A stretch of 64,000 bases of DNA. Source: Blepharisma japonicum. Taxonomy: Eukaryota > Ciliophora > Heterotrichea > Heterotrichida > Blepharismidae. Numbering within the stretch: the stretch's first letter is position 1; each line of letters starts with the position of its first letter. Shown piece by piece: positions 47,051-56,802 of this stretch. The DNA is taken from contig CATKHK010000023.1 of the NCBI GenBank assembly GCA_949751835.1, forward strand, positions 248,001-312,000. Direction: 5' to 3'. The notes beneath the pieces were generated by a model. It saw nothing but the letters and a program-made list of their open reading frames with translations, had not been told where the DNA came from and did no database searches. The position numbers and the translations under genes were made by a program.

Positions 47051-47521
47051 TTAAGTTTGCTGTTTTGGAGCTTCCTTTGCGAGCATTAGCGCTGTAAATT
47101 CTTCAAAACTTAGAAGCCCATCTTGGTCTCTGTCTCCTTCCCCCATAATTTCATACAGCTCTTCATCATTCATAGGCTGTCCCAAACTTTTCATTACATG
47201 CTTGATTTGTCCAGGCGCTATAAATCCTGTGTTTTCTCTATCAAAAATCATAAAAATTTCTTTCAGCTCTTCTTCAGCGTCCACATCTTTTGTGCTTTTC
47301 GCTGCAATTTGTAAGAATTCTTCAAACTGTAAATTTCCATCAGAATCTACGTCTACATCTTTCATAATATCATCAATTTGTTCAGAATTAATTGTAACCC
47401 CTACCTTTCTCAATGCAAATGACAGCTCTTTGCTTGAAATATTCCCGCTGGAGTCCTTATCCATAGTCTGAAAGATTTTTCGGTAGTTTTCGATTTCTTC
47501 TTCACTAAACTTTTCGACCAT
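47051..47521 (-). CDS. Calmodulin-like four-EF-hand protein
   Basis: 156 residues with four EF hands: DKDSSGNISSKE, DVDSDGNLQFEE, DRENTGFIAPGQ and DRDQDGLLSFEE. Loops 1, 2 and 4 have the canonical acidic residue at position 12; loop 3 ends in Gln, so it probably does not bind Ca2+ well. Centrin-like and calmodulin-like families are both possible; there is no N-terminal centrin-type extension. The ATG lies only 8 nt downstream of the stop of the preceding same-strand gene. Confidence 0.9.
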   Translation of the reverse strand: MVEKFSEEEIENYRKIFQTMDKDSSGNISSKELSFALRKVGVTINSEQIDDIMKDVDVDSDGNLQFEEFLQIAAKSTKDVDAEEELKEIFMIFDRENTGFIAPGQIKHVMKSLGQPMNDEELYEIMGEGDRDQDGLLSFEEFTALMLAKEAPKQQT

Positions 47522-47529
47522 TTTAAAAA

Positions 47530-49002
47530 TTATTTTTTATGTTTTCGCTTAAAAATTGTCGTTCCTGATTCGGGGTGTTTTATTGCGAAATAGTTGTTCC
47601 AGCTGCCATTTCTGCCTTGAGCGTAGTTTCTTAGAAGTCTGACGTTGTTTGCGGTGTCGACTTCGTTTAAATCTTTTCCGTTGCCAATTAAAAACCCTTC
47701 TCTGTGCATTTTTATTAATAATGCTACTTTCTGAGCATTTGGGCCTAATTTAGGCTGGTCAGCTATACTGGCATCCCATTCAGTCCCAACCTGAGTCAGT
47801 GGTTTTTCTACATGGGTTAAGCTCATTGGCTTTCTAGTCACCGAAATATCTTCAGCTTTTCTATCAGTCGGTTTCTTCTTTTTAATATTTGTAACTGGCG
47901 CTCCTGTGATTTTTGACATCCAAAACGCCATCCTTGCATTTCTATCATCAAAAACCCTTTTTTGCATATCATAAAAATTCATCCTCTTAAAATAATCAGT
48001 ATCTAAATCCTCAAACAAGCTTCTTACATGGCTTGCTGTATAAATAATTTCATCAGGCTCTACCAAATCTATAGTCAAAATTATAGTCTTAGCAGCGCTT
48101 CCTTTCACCGCAGTAAGCATTTGTTCAATTTCGTTTTTATTCATTTCTCTTATAAGTTGAGTGATTTCAATGTCAGTTAACAAATGTTGGGCATGTCTTC
48201 CACTGGGGAGATGAGAATAGTTGTCACAGTGATATTTGCAAGCTTCACATAGCTCACTTCAGATATCTAATATTTCTTGTTCATGAAGTAGTCTTCTCGC
48301 TGGCTCTTCTAAAGCTCCTCGTTTAAAAGGCTTTGCTTTGCATTCTGGACCAAGCTTTTCTTTTCCAAGCCTGGAACAATTGACACAGAAGCAGCCTAAA
48401 TCAACTGAGTGATAATTCACAATAGGCCCATAATAAGCAAAAATATCAAGACGGCCTGTCACATTAGAGTGCTCTAAATGTGGAGGAAAAATAAATTTCA
48501 TTAAAGACTCTATTGTGATCTTATATGGGTCAAATACAAAGTCAGGCTCTCTGACAGGGACTGGAAAATCAAAAATATCCCTTTCTCTGTTAGCTTGTAA
48601 ATAGTCATCACTTCCATGGAATTCATTTCGTAATAAAGAAACTCCATATTGCGCTCTCAAACTTGTAGGAGCTTTTACCTTAGCTTCTGCTGGATCTGAA
48701 GGGCCAATTAATTCTTTCCAAACTCTTATAGGATCTCCACTGATCATAGTCAATAACAAAATTTCGCATGGCCCACTCTGCATATAATCAATCAAATCCT
48801 GATAAAAATCTCTATTTTTGAACTTTGCGAATAGATTCTGTGCATCTTCTTTATCAAGCACTCTTGATTCTCTTTCATAAATATTTAGCCCAGAGTCTTC
48901 AATTCTTTTAATTATATTTTCCACCTTTTCTCTGGAACTCGCAGTGTCAGGTTTAATAACTGCCAAGGTATATGGCAGAGCTTCCATCTTCCCAATCTCC
49001 AT
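47530..49002 (-). CDS. NDK5/RSP23-like protein, radial-spoke candidate
   Basis: 490 residues, one frame across a TGA (Trp) that joins LHEQEILDI to SELCEACKYHC. Residues about 10-140 are a nucleoside-diphosphate-kinase fold: TLAVIKPDT, then the catalytic-histidine motif NEFHGSDD (His129), with APTSLRAQYG as in NME5. NME5/RSP23 is a radial-spoke-associated axonemal kinase-like protein. The rest (about 150-490) is unusual: aromatic stretch (PPHLEHSNVTGRLDIFAYYG), Cys cluster (CFCVNCSRLG, CEACKYHC) and a helical C-terminal domain I do not recognise. No clear DPY-30 or IQ motif. Confidence 0.85.
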
Positions 49003-49016
49003 TTAATATTTAAATC
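49003..49016. promoter_or_regulatory. 14-nt divergent start-codon spacer
   Basis: Fourteen AT-only-rich bases (TTAATATTTAAATC) separate the ATGs of the NDK5-like gene (minus) and the methyltransferase gene (plus). Including the overlap with the minus-strand ATG it contains the inverted repeat ATTTAA-TAT-TTAAAT. Promoter role is inferred from position. Confidence 0.4.
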
Positions 49017-49661
49017 ATGGCACAATACGGGAAAGCTGAGTACTGGGAAGAAAGGTATACAAGGGACGCTGAGCCATTTGATTGGTATCAGCGTTGGAGT
49101 GGTGTAAAAGACGTGGTGACTCAATCTGTTTTTCCTACTCACCAAATACTTCATTTAGGATGTGGAAACTCCCGGCTAAGTGAAGAAATGTATGATGAAG
49201 GCTTTATTAACTCTATCAATATTGATATCAGCCAAGTCGTTATTAAAGCAATGCAAGAAAAATACAGAGACAAGCAGACTATGAGATTCTTGCATATGGA
49301 TGGGAGAAATATGGAATTTGATGATGCTACCTTTGATGCTGTTATTGATAAAGGGACACTTGATGCAATTCTCTGTGGGGAAAATTCTACTGCTCATGCC
49401 AATAAAATGATATCAGAAGTATATAGAGTTTTGTCACCGACTGGGGCTTATGTTGTGATTTCTTATGGGCAGCCTCCACATAGATATCCTTATTTAGATA
49501 AGTCAGAATTTAATTGGGAAATAACGGTTCATCAAGTCCAAAAACCGACGATTGCTAGCACTGCTGCATTAGCTACAGACGATAGAGATCAGCCTAATGT
49601 GCATTATATTTACGTCTGTAAGAAGCGTGGAGGAAGAGAAGCACCTAGACAAGAAGCTTAA
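49017..49661 (+). CDS. EEF1AKMT4/METTL13-like lysine methyltransferase
   Basis: 214 residues. It starts like this family (YGKAEYWEERYTRDAEPFDW), has SAM motif I at 45-53 (LHLGCGNSR), a motif II/III region (NIDISQVVIKAM, MDGRNMEFDDATFDAVIDKG) and the TLDAILCG that follows, as in EEF1AKMT4 and METTL13. These enzymes methylate eEF1A lysines. The C terminus is basic and disordered (CKKRGGREAPRQEA). The gene is divergent from the NDK5-like gene. Confidence 0.9.
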   Translation: MAQYGKAEYWEERYTRDAEPFDWYQRWSGVKDVVTQSVFPTHQILHLGCGNSRLSEEMYDEGFINSINIDISQVVIKAMQEKYRDKQTMRFLHMDGRNMEFDDATFDAVIDKGTLDAILCGENSTAHANKMISEVYRVLSPTGAYVVISYGQPPHRYPYLDKSEFNWEITVHQVQKPTIASTAALATDDRDQPNVHYIYVCKKRGGREAPRQEA

Positions 49662-49685
49662 TAAAAATAATTATTTTATTAAAAT

Positions 49686-50246
49686 ATGCAGAGATTGCCA
49701 AGATTTGGACAAAAAGGAAATAATTATAATGAAGAATTAGAAAGAAAAGGAATTGAAAAATTAGAAGAGTTTCTTGGGAGAGAGAAAAAGTGCAAAAAAG
49801 CAATTGGGACCGTAATAGGAAATTTTGAAGCTGTAGAAGTAATTGAAGATAAAGCAGGTTTAAGAGGACAATATGGGTATATAATGAATGGAAAACTCTA
49901 TTTGTTTCCTGAAGAAGCTCTTCATTTGATAGGCAAAGGGAATTTAATTGTAAATGACTACTTGGGGGCACTGATTAGGAATTGTGGAATGAAAATTGAT
50001 GACATGAATTGCTATGGGTTTTTGAGAAGAGAAGGAGTATGCTTAAAGAAATCAAAAGAAAACATGAGAAATATTTTATATAAAGTTAGCGAAGAAGATT
50101 TATGCAATGAATTTGTCCTAAATAAGTCTGGAAAAACCCTACATGTGAAATCTCCAAATGATACTTTGGATCCTAGCATTGAATTAGTGGCTGTTACTTC
50201 ATTATCAAACCCAGCTTTATTACAAATTCAAGAAATTTCTCCATAA
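49686..50246 (+). CDS. Sen54-like tRNA-splicing endonuclease subunit
   Basis: 186 residues. GQYGYIMNGKLYLFPEEALHL followed by IGKGNLIV is the Sen54-type N-terminal domain pattern: an aromatic strand, LYLFPEEALHLIG and a helix. Sen54 is the structural partner of Sen2 in the endonuclease that removes tRNA introns. The protein is short compared with fungal and animal Sen54 (about 400-520), and no C-terminal nuclease-like domain is seen, so it could be a minimal version or a paralogue of the N-terminal domain. The start is 24 nt after the methyltransferase stop. Confidence 0.74.
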   Translation: MQRLPRFGQKGNNYNEELERKGIEKLEEFLGREKKCKKAIGTVIGNFEAVEVIEDKAGLRGQYGYIMNGKLYLFPEEALHLIGKGNLIVNDYLGALIRNCGMKIDDMNCYGFLRREGVCLKKSKENMRNILYKVSEEDLCNEFVLNKSGKTLHVKSPNDTLDPSIELVAVTSLSNPALLQIQEISP

Positions 50247-50264
50247 TCCTAATTAATTTTATTT

Positions 50265-51179
50265 CTAGACCCTAGACATATCAATATCTGCAACCCCACA
50301 GTAATTCACATGCAAATATTTTTTCCTAACAGCTTGCAAAGGAAATTTTCTAGCTCCATGCAGCAAAATGCACATATCTTTGGCACATAATTTCAAGCTG
50401 TCTTCTTTATAAGGAGAAGTGTCAAAACTAAGCTCCATTCCTCTCTGCAATATTTTCCTTGATAAGTATATTGCAGATGCTGCTAGTAGTGATGGCTGAT
50501 ATCTAATCATCTTGTATTCAATAAAGGAAAGCTCAATAAGATAACGTATCAAGCATACATTTTGATTCGATAAATCAAAATCCTGGCTATAAATTTCTAC
50601 AAACCTAAAAGGGCTGGGTAGAGTTATTCTGAAATCAAGAACTCTTAGTATCAGCCTTTCCATAAGCAAAATTTCTTCAACAGAATAAGCTCTATCTGTT
50701 ATATGTGCAAAGTCTTTAACTAGCGGCGGGCATGATTCTTCGTATTTACAAGCTATAAACATAGCCGTTATTCCTACTAATTGAAGCTTCTGACGTTTAA
50801 CTGGCTCTTTTTCAAGAAACCGGTCAATCAGGTTTATAGTTAAATAAAGGGTTTCTGGGAAAAGCTTGAATTTAAGATGGACATCAACAAGCCAATCTAT
50901 AAGCATTGCACGCATCTTTTCATTGATATCTAGCTGAGATTTCATATAGCCATATTGAGGAATTAAATGAGGTTCAACACAATGCATGCAAGTATATGTT
51001 TCTTTTGTATATGTATCCGGTGAAGATTCTGGCGTTTTTTCTTCTACGAAAAATGTTGGCTGGCTTAGATTTGTAATATTGGTGCCAAAGGATCGATAGG
51101 ATGTAAAGGAATCAATAGTCTTGCTGATTGGCTTTAATGGGCCTTTGCTAAGGGATGTGTTTGGTAATTGAAGATTCAT
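50265..51179 (-). CDS. A/B-type cyclin
   Basis: 304 residues. The cyclin box begins near residue 80 (YMKSQLDINEKMRAMLIDWL) and continues VDVHLKFKLFPETLYLTINL, CKYEE and EILLMERLILRVLDF, the canonical A/B cyclin pattern including the MRAxLxDWL-like MRAMLIDWL and the Lys/Glu pair that contacts the CDK. A second box follows to residue about 270. N-terminal 75 residues are disordered; no obvious R-x-x-L-x destruction box is visible there. Cyclins activate CDK1/2; the M-phase/S-phase split is not decided here. Confidence 0.92.
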   Translation of the reverse strand: MNLQLPNTSLSKGPLKPISKTIDSFTSYRSFGTNITNLSQPTFFVEEKTPESSPDTYTKETYTCMHCVEPHLIPQYGYMKSQLDINEKMRAMLIDWLVDVHLKFKLFPETLYLTINLIDRFLEKEPVKRQKLQLVGITAMFIACKYEESCPPLVKDFAHITDRAYSVEEILLMERLILRVLDFRITLPSPFRFVEIYSQDFDLSNQNVCLIRYLIELSFIEYKMIRYQPSLLAASAIYLSRKILQRGMELSFDTSPYKEDSLKLCAKDMCILLHGARKFPLQAVRKKYLHVNYCGVADIDMSRV

Positions 51180-51372
51180 ATGATTTGAATTTTTATTATG
51201 AACTGCAAGGCGGCCAAATTTAAATAAATATGATGAATTAGCAATTTTTAAGAAACTCTAAATTAGCACTAACATTTCCTTAAATAATGAATTTTGAGCC
51301 GTCATATTATTATCAGATATTTTAAATCATTTTTTAAGCTTCCTACAGTAAATTAATATTTAAACGCAGATT

Positions 51373-51828
51373 TTAAATAATTTTTTCTAAAAGCATTTCA
51401 GAGAACTCTTTGTAATCAATATACCCATTGAGATCTTTATCAGCTTCTGAAATAATAAAATCAATTTCGTCGTTAGTTAACGGTTCTCCCATGGTCGTCA
51501 TAACTTGTTTGAATTCCTTTGGGTCGATTCTCCCATCCCCATTTCTATCAAACATTTGGAAGTATCTGATCACATCATCTCTAGTAATAGGCTCCCTTAT
51601 TTTTTCAGCGTACATATGCAAGAACTCATTAAATTCAATCCTGCCAGTTCCTCTAGAGTCAGCTCGACGGATCATAGCGTCTACTTCAGCGTTTGAAGGG
51701 TTCAAATTTAGAGATCTCATGACTTTTCCTACCTCTTTTGCAGATATGCTTCTATCTTTATTGATGTCGAAAATATCGAATAGCCTTCTGCATTGATCAA
51801 TTTGGTCCGGAGTCAGCTTATCAACCAT
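51373..51828 (-). CDS. Calmodulin-like four-EF-hand protein
   Basis: 151 residues with EF loops DINKDRSISAKE, DSRGTGRIEFNE, DRNGDGRIDPKE and DKDLNGYIDYKE. All four have Asp at position 1 and Glu at position 12, so all may bind Ca2+, although loop 1 lacks the Gly at position 6. Length and spacing are as in calmodulin, but identity is too low to call it calmodulin itself. Confidence 0.92.
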   Translation of the reverse strand: MVDKLTPDQIDQCRRLFDIFDINKDRSISAKEVGKVMRSLNLNPSNAEVDAMIRRADSRGTGRIEFNEFLHMYAEKIREPITRDDVIRYFQMFDRNGDGRIDPKEFKQVMTTMGEPLTNDEIDFIISEADKDLNGYIDYKEFSEMLLEKII

Positions 51829-51857
51829 TTTATTATCGAAATATTGGTTTTAATTAT

Positions 51858-52745
51858 TTATAGGAAGATCTGCTTATAAAAATTTAGCTCTTCTTTGAGG
51901 GAGGTTTTAAAAGACTTTTCAGCACGAGAGATTTCATTTTGCATCTTTTCTTTTAATTCTGCTATTTTTTGGTGGTCTGGGAAATCAGAATCTTCAATTT
52001 CTCTGATAAGGCTGTTATAATTAACTTGAATTTCTGTAATCCTTGATATTTTGGCTGAACAGTTGCGTTCCATGATTTCTTCTAAAGTTTGTTCAAGCCT
52101 ATCTGTGAATTTTCCATAATCAAAGGAAATAGAAAGATTCTCTGAAGAGCAGGTTTCATTTGTGAAGGAAGAGGATAATTGCAGCTTTTTCAAGCCTTGG
52201 CTGATTTTTTGTCTTTTTCGATTCAGGAGCCGGAAATTCAAGTCGTCTTCTTGAGAACGACAGTTTTTTAGGATTTTTGGAACAGTGTCTTTGATTCGAT
52301 TGTCTGATTGAGAAATTATTCGTGTAGAAGTTCGCTCAAGTTTTGTGGGCGGCTGTATCACGACTTCTGGGACTTTTTCTACTATGCACTTCTTAGGGAT
52401 ATCATGCTTTTTCTTTGGAATCGGTTTTTTGAACTGCCGAGAGATGTTTTCTGAATGGTTATTCATGATCTGTATTACATCAAATCTGCTTAGTAGCTGT
52501 TTTAGCTTGTTTTGAAAGTAATGTGATAAAGGATTTTGTTTGTAGCTGTAGTGCTCAATTGCTTTTGTATATAAGTCTACAAGTTCCTGGACTGTTTTCA
52601 CACTTACAGATTTTTCTATCAAAAATTCTTTGTTTAAAACTTCTAATCCAAAGTCCTTTGGAAGTTCTGGAGGACACACGTTCAAATTGTAGTTGTGCTC
52701 AAATGGGATGCTGTCCTTATCTTTGATATGACAATTATGGAACAT
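51858..52745 (-). CDS. Unknown coiled-coil protein
   Basis: 295 residues. The N-terminal half holds a helical domain (VQELVDLYTKAIEHYSYKQ, NPLSHYFQNKLKQLL). The C-terminal half is coiled coil (EQTLEEIMERN, IAELKEKMQNEISRAEKSF). A Lys/Pro-rich middle (KKPIPKKKHDIPKK) is disordered. I do not recognise the family. It lies just upstream of the EF-hand gene (29 nt between). Confidence 0.75.
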   Translation of the reverse strand: MFHNCHIKDKDSIPFEHNYNLNVCPPELPKDFGLEVLNKEFLIEKSVSVKTVQELVDLYTKAIEHYSYKQNPLSHYFQNKLKQLLSRFDVIQIMNNHSENISRQFKKPIPKKKHDIPKKCIVEKVPEVVIQPPTKLERTSTRIISQSDNRIKDTVPKILKNCRSQEDDLNFRLLNRKRQKISQGLKKLQLSSSFTNETCSSENLSISFDYGKFTDRLEQTLEEIMERNCSAKISRITEIQVNYNSLIREIEDSDFPDHQKIAELKEKMQNEISRAEKSFKTSLKEELNFYKQIFL

Positions 52746-53214
52746 TTATTATTTTAAGCGAATTCAGAGAAAAACGCAATTTCAAATTATATTCAGGAAA
52801 TTATAAAATATTTCAAATTATTTATTATGATGAATGATGTAATTGAAATTCTGACTTGTGAAAAATCTCTCCAAAACTGTTGTTAGTATTTAATAAATAG
52901 CAAAATGTTTTTTTATTTATTAAAGACATTAAATTGCAAATTAATCAAATATACTGTAGCAATCTTTTTATATGATACTTCGTGTATTTCATATTAAATA
53001 ATAGGTATAAATAACTGACAGCAATAGATTTGCATGAAATTGTTGTGAATTTATTAAATTACAAAGTGCTTAAAAGAATTCCCTGGCAAAAATAAAATTC
53101 TTAATCAATATAATTGCAGTTTTAGAAAAATATTCTACTTATGCTATTAATGGATTTATCGAATATACTTTAAATTAATTTTTGTTTAAATTAATATAGT
53201 AAAATAATATCTTT
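52746..53214. other. Divergent intergenic region
   Basis: 469 nt of AT-rich DNA between two genes in opposite orientation; no RNA gene or repeat recognised. Confidence 0.5.
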
Positions 53215-54057
53215 ATGTACTCTCCAAGGCGTTTGACTGATACCTTTACTTTAGATAGACTTAATGCTCTATACAGAGCTCCACTTAACCAAAAGTCAAA
53301 CACAAATTCAAAGCTTCGTCCAACTGAAATCAGGCGGTCAGAGATTTCTGATTCACTTATTCAAAATATCAAAAAATCTTATCCCAAAATATTTGCAGAA
53401 GAACAAAAGTCAAATGATACTCAAAATCAATTTCAGTCCAATAATACTTTTTCATCAAAATCAAAAGGCAAGCATATAGAAAAAATTGACCAAACAAATA
53501 TCCAGACAGATTTTAAGTCGGATGAAATAATAGAAGAAAATCCTAAAAGCTTCACTAAAATTGCATCAAGACTGCATACACATTATATACAAAAGCTAAA
53601 TATTTTGGAGCAAAAAGTTTTGGAACAATTTCAAAATATGAAAAATGAGATCGCAGAAGATATTACAAAAGAAGAAAAAAATTATGATGAAGAGATAAAC
53701 ATTAAATCAGAAAATCTGAACTGTGAAATAACATCAAAAAGAAAAATTAATAGGAATGAAAAAGTATTGAGGCAAAATAGCTTTGTATCAGAGATGAGAG
53801 ATAAGGAAAATTTTATTGGAAATAAATCATATTCTGCAAGTCTTGAACGTAAAGCAGGAGAAAGTTGTAGAAAATATCATACTAAGCCAATTCTTCAATC
53901 AGAATTAGTAATTACTCAAAAATATTCTTTGAATAACTTAAGAAAAGAGTCTATACTTAAACAAAGTATTTCGATAAGAGACACAAATAAAAAATGTATC
54001 AGGAGAATTCCTATACAGAGTATAGAATCAACTAAGTATTCCACCTATTATCGTTAA
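53215..54057 (+). CDS. Hypothetical charged protein
   Basis: 280 residues, hydrophilic, rich in Ser, Lys, Asn and Glu, with a central coiled-coil stretch (HYIQKLNILEQKVLEQFQNM, NEIAEDITKEEKNYDEE). MYSPRRLTDTFTLDRLNALY is the only compact N-terminal part. No domain recognised, no signal peptide. Upstream is 469 nt of AT-rich DNA, which supports ATG 53215 as the first start. Confidence 0.7.
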   Translation: MYSPRRLTDTFTLDRLNALYRAPLNQKSNTNSKLRPTEIRRSEISDSLIQNIKKSYPKIFAEEQKSNDTQNQFQSNNTFSSKSKGKHIEKIDQTNIQTDFKSDEIIEENPKSFTKIASRLHTHYIQKLNILEQKVLEQFQNMKNEIAEDITKEEKNYDEEINIKSENLNCEITSKRKINRNEKVLRQNSFVSEMRDKENFIGNKSYSASLERKAGESCRKYHTKPILQSELVITQKYSLNNLRKESILKQSISIRDTNKKCIRRIPIQSIESTKYSTYYR

Positions 54058-54638
54058 CTAATTACATGTTTCAATTTCCCATAACTTAGTATGTTTTATT
54101 CATATCTGGATCTGCTGGGCTAGATTTCCGATTTAGCAGATTCATTTTTAATAATCCTTACATATAATGAAATTCAATCAAAAACTATCGATAAATTGTG
54201 GTGATGTATATAAGTTTATTATCAGAGTTTTTAAATACAGAAAAATATATATGAGTTTGTTATGAGAGTCTTTGAAATGCAAAAAAAACATCAGTAATCA
54301 CCTGAAATTTTTTGTTTTTTTAGAATCTTCTCTTTCCAAATCTTCTTAATTTCTAAGTGCCAGCTTGATAACTATTATAATATCCTCCAAATTCAAATTA
54401 CTTTCTTCACAAATGACTAATACAATTTCTGATATTATGGCAACTTTATAATATATAATTTTCCATAAATATCCAAAAATTTCATTGATATTCCAACTAA
54501 TCTAATAAAAATGAATAATTTTATCTATTTCTCAGCCAAATTGTATTAAACCCATCAATTCATAAAAATATTTAAATCTTTGATAAGCCCATCCTTAATT
54601 TTTTATCTCCTAATATCCATTGATTGGATTTATAAAAT
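54058..54638. other. Intergenic with an imperfect direct duplication
   Basis: 581 AT-rich nt. At 54208-54246 and 54248-54288 two roughly 40-nt segments (ATATAAGTTTATTATCAGAG and TATATGAGTTTGTTATGAGA starts) are imperfect copies of each other. No gene recognised; it contains the promoter of the mutase gene. Confidence 0.45.
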
Positions 54639-56783
54639 ATGCTACGACGTATTTTAAGTAGATCATTCAGTAAGTTCGAACAATGGAAAAAAGCAGCAGA
54701 TGCAGAGCTGAAGATGAAGGATTCTTGGAAGAAGCTAACTTGGCATACCAACGAAGGCATTGAGGTCCGCCCTATTTACTTTGCTGAAGATGCAGTCAAA
54801 ATTCCAGATTTTCCAGGAGAATTCCCATATATGAGAGGTCCATATACGACTATGTACACCCATAGGCCCTGGACAATCCGTCAGTATGCAGGTTTTAGCA
54901 CAGTCGAAGAAAGCAATGCATTTTACAGAGCCAATCTTGCGGCAGGTCAGCAAGGTCTCAGTGTTGCCTTTGATTTGGCTACACACAGAGGGTATGATTC
55001 CGATCATCCTAGAGTTAAAGGCGACGTCGGTATGGCTGGAGTCGCTATTGACACTGTAGAGGACATGAAAAGACTATTTGAAGGAATTCCACTTGGCAAT
55101 ATCAGTGTAAGCATGACTATGAACGGCGCAGTTCTCCCTATTATGGCCATGTACATCGTTGCAGCTGAAGAGCAAGGTGTAACCCAAAAACAACTCCAAG
55201 GGACCATCCAAAATGATATTCTTAAAGAATTCATGGTCAGAAATACCTTTATTTATCCACCAAAACCTTCAATGAAAATTGTGTCTGATATCATTGGCTA
55301 CACCGCTGCACATATGCCAAAATTCAATTCTATTTCCATATCTGGCTACCATATGCAAGAAGCTGGGGCTGATAAGAAACTAGAGCTGGCTTTTACCCTT
55401 GCTGATGGGTTAGAGTATATCAGGTCTGCCTGCAGTGCTGGGCTGACTGTAGATCAAATTGCTCCTCGTTTTTCTTTCTTCTTTGGAATTGGGATGGACT
55501 TTTATATGGAAATTGCCAAGCTTAGAGCAGCCAGGCTGTTATGGGCAAAATTATTGAAAGAAAAATTCAACCCTCAGAACACAAAGTCTTTAATTTTAAG
55601 GACACATTGTCAAACTTCTGGATGGAGTCTTACAGAACAAGATCCATTAAATAACATTGTGAGAACTGCTATAGAAGCTACTGCATCAGTCCTAGGAGGC
55701 ACCCAATCTTTACATACTAACTCTTTTGATGAAGCTGTTGGACTCCCTACTGAAACTTCTGCAAGAGTTGCCAGAAACACCCAAATTATCCTTCAAGAAG
55801 AAACCGGAATCACCAGAGTGGTTGACCCTTGGGGTGGGTCTTATTTCATGGAAAACCTCACCCAACAGCTTGCAGACGCTGCTTTAGAAGTCATCAATGA
55901 AGTTGAAGCTTTAGGAGGTATGGCAAAAGCTATTGAACAAGGTATGCCAAAACGAAGAATCTTGGAATCAGCAGCCAAAAGACAAGCAAAAATTGACTCA
56001 GGCGAAGAAGTCATTGTAGGTGTCAACAAGTACAAAGTTAAGCATGAAGACAAAATTGAGGTCAGAGCTGTAGATAATGCACAAGTCAGAAATGAACAAA
56101 TCAAGAAAATCAACAAGCTAAAGGCTACCAGAGACACTGCCAAAGTAAATCAAGCTTTAGAGAACTTAAGAAATGCCGCTAAAACAGAGAAAGGAAACTT
56201 GTTAGAATTCACTGTGGACGCTGTAAGAGCTAGAGCTACTCTTGGAGAAATTTCTAAAGTACTAGAAGATGTATATGGAAGATACGTCTTAGATGAGCGC
56301 ATTGTTCAAGGCGCTTATTCATCAATTTTGACTGACGAGTTCAAAAGAGTCCAAAGCAAAGTTGTGGAGTTCGAGAAAAAAGAAGGCAGAAGACCTAGAA
56401 TGCTCATCGCAAAAATGGGACAAGACGGCCATGACAGAGGTGCAAACGTCATTGCATCAGGATTTTCTGATATGGGCTACGATGTCGATATAGGCCCACT
56501 TTTCTCAACACCTGAAGAAATCGCTTTACAAGCTTTGGACTCTGATGTCCACATAATTGGAGTCAGCTCTCTAGCTGCTGGACATTTAACTTTGGTCCCT
56601 GACCTTATTAAATGCTTAAAAGAAAAAGGGATGAACGATGTGTTAGTTGTAGTTGGAGGAGTTATCCCTCCAAAGGACTATGATGCTCTCTATTCTGCTG
56701 GAGCTCACTTTATTTTTGGACCAGGATCATCAGTTGCTACTTGCGCCGAAGTTTTAGTTGACAGGCTGATGAAAAAGAACTAA
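54639..56783 (+). CDS. MUT: Methylmalonyl-CoA mutase, mitochondrial (adenosylcobalamin-dependent)
   Basis: 714 residues, full-length for a single-chain mutase. The N terminus [15 protein letters not shown] is an amphipathic, Arg-rich mitochondrial presequence. The substrate-barrel signatures are present: [53 protein letters not shown] and [17 protein letters not shown]. The C-terminal B12 domain has DGHDRGA (596-602), whose His598 is the lower axial ligand of cobalt, then [12 protein letters not shown] and [12 protein letters not shown]. The enzyme converts methylmalonyl-CoA to succinyl-CoA in propionate catabolism. All seven or more Trp codons are TGG. It implies a need for vitamin B12. Confidence 0.97.
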   Translation: MLRRILSRSFSKFEQWKKAADAELKMKDSWKKLTWHTNEGIEVRPIYFAEDAVKIPDFPGEFPYMRGPYTTMYTHRPWTIRQYAGFSTVEESNAFYRANLAAGQQGLSVAFDLATHRGYDSDHPRVKGDVGMAGVAIDTVEDMKRLFEGIPLGNISVSMTMNGAVLPIMAMYIVAAEEQGVTQKQLQGTIQNDILKEFMVRNTFIYPPKPSMKIVSDIIGYTAAHMPKFNSISISGYHMQEAGADKKLELAFTLADGLEYIRSACSAGLTVDQIAPRFSFFFGIGMDFYMEIAKLRAARLLWAKLLKEKFNPQNTKSLILRTHCQTSGWSLTEQDPLNNIVRTAIEATASVLGGTQSLHTNSFDEAVGLPTETSARVARNTQIILQEETGITRVVDPWGGSYFMENLTQQLADAALEVINEVEALGGMAKAIEQGMPKRRILESAAKRQAKIDSGEEVIVGVNKYKVKHEDKIEVRAVDNAQVRNEQIKKINKLKATRDTAKVNQALENLRNAAKTEKGNLLEFTVDAVRARATLGEISKVLEDVYGRYVLDERIVQGAYSSILTDEFKRVQSKVVEFEKKEGRRPRMLIAKMGQDGHDRGANVIASGFSDMGYDVDIGPLFSTPEEIALQALDSDVHIIGVSSLAAGHLTLVPDLIKCLKEKGMNDVLVVVGGVIPPKDYDALYSAGAHFIFGPGSSVATCAEVLVDRLMKKN

Positions 56784-56802
56784 TTAATCATTATTTACTG
56801 GT

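Noticed and set aside
47051-49002. Reading the NDK5-like and calmodulin-like genes as one fusion protein
   Set aside because: A genuine TAA separates them and no 15/16-nt intron can remove it; they also resemble two complete separate families.
49017-50246. Reading the methyltransferase and Sen54-like genes as one gene
   Set aside because: A TAA at 49661 and a 24-nt gap with a new ATG separate two proteins with different folds.
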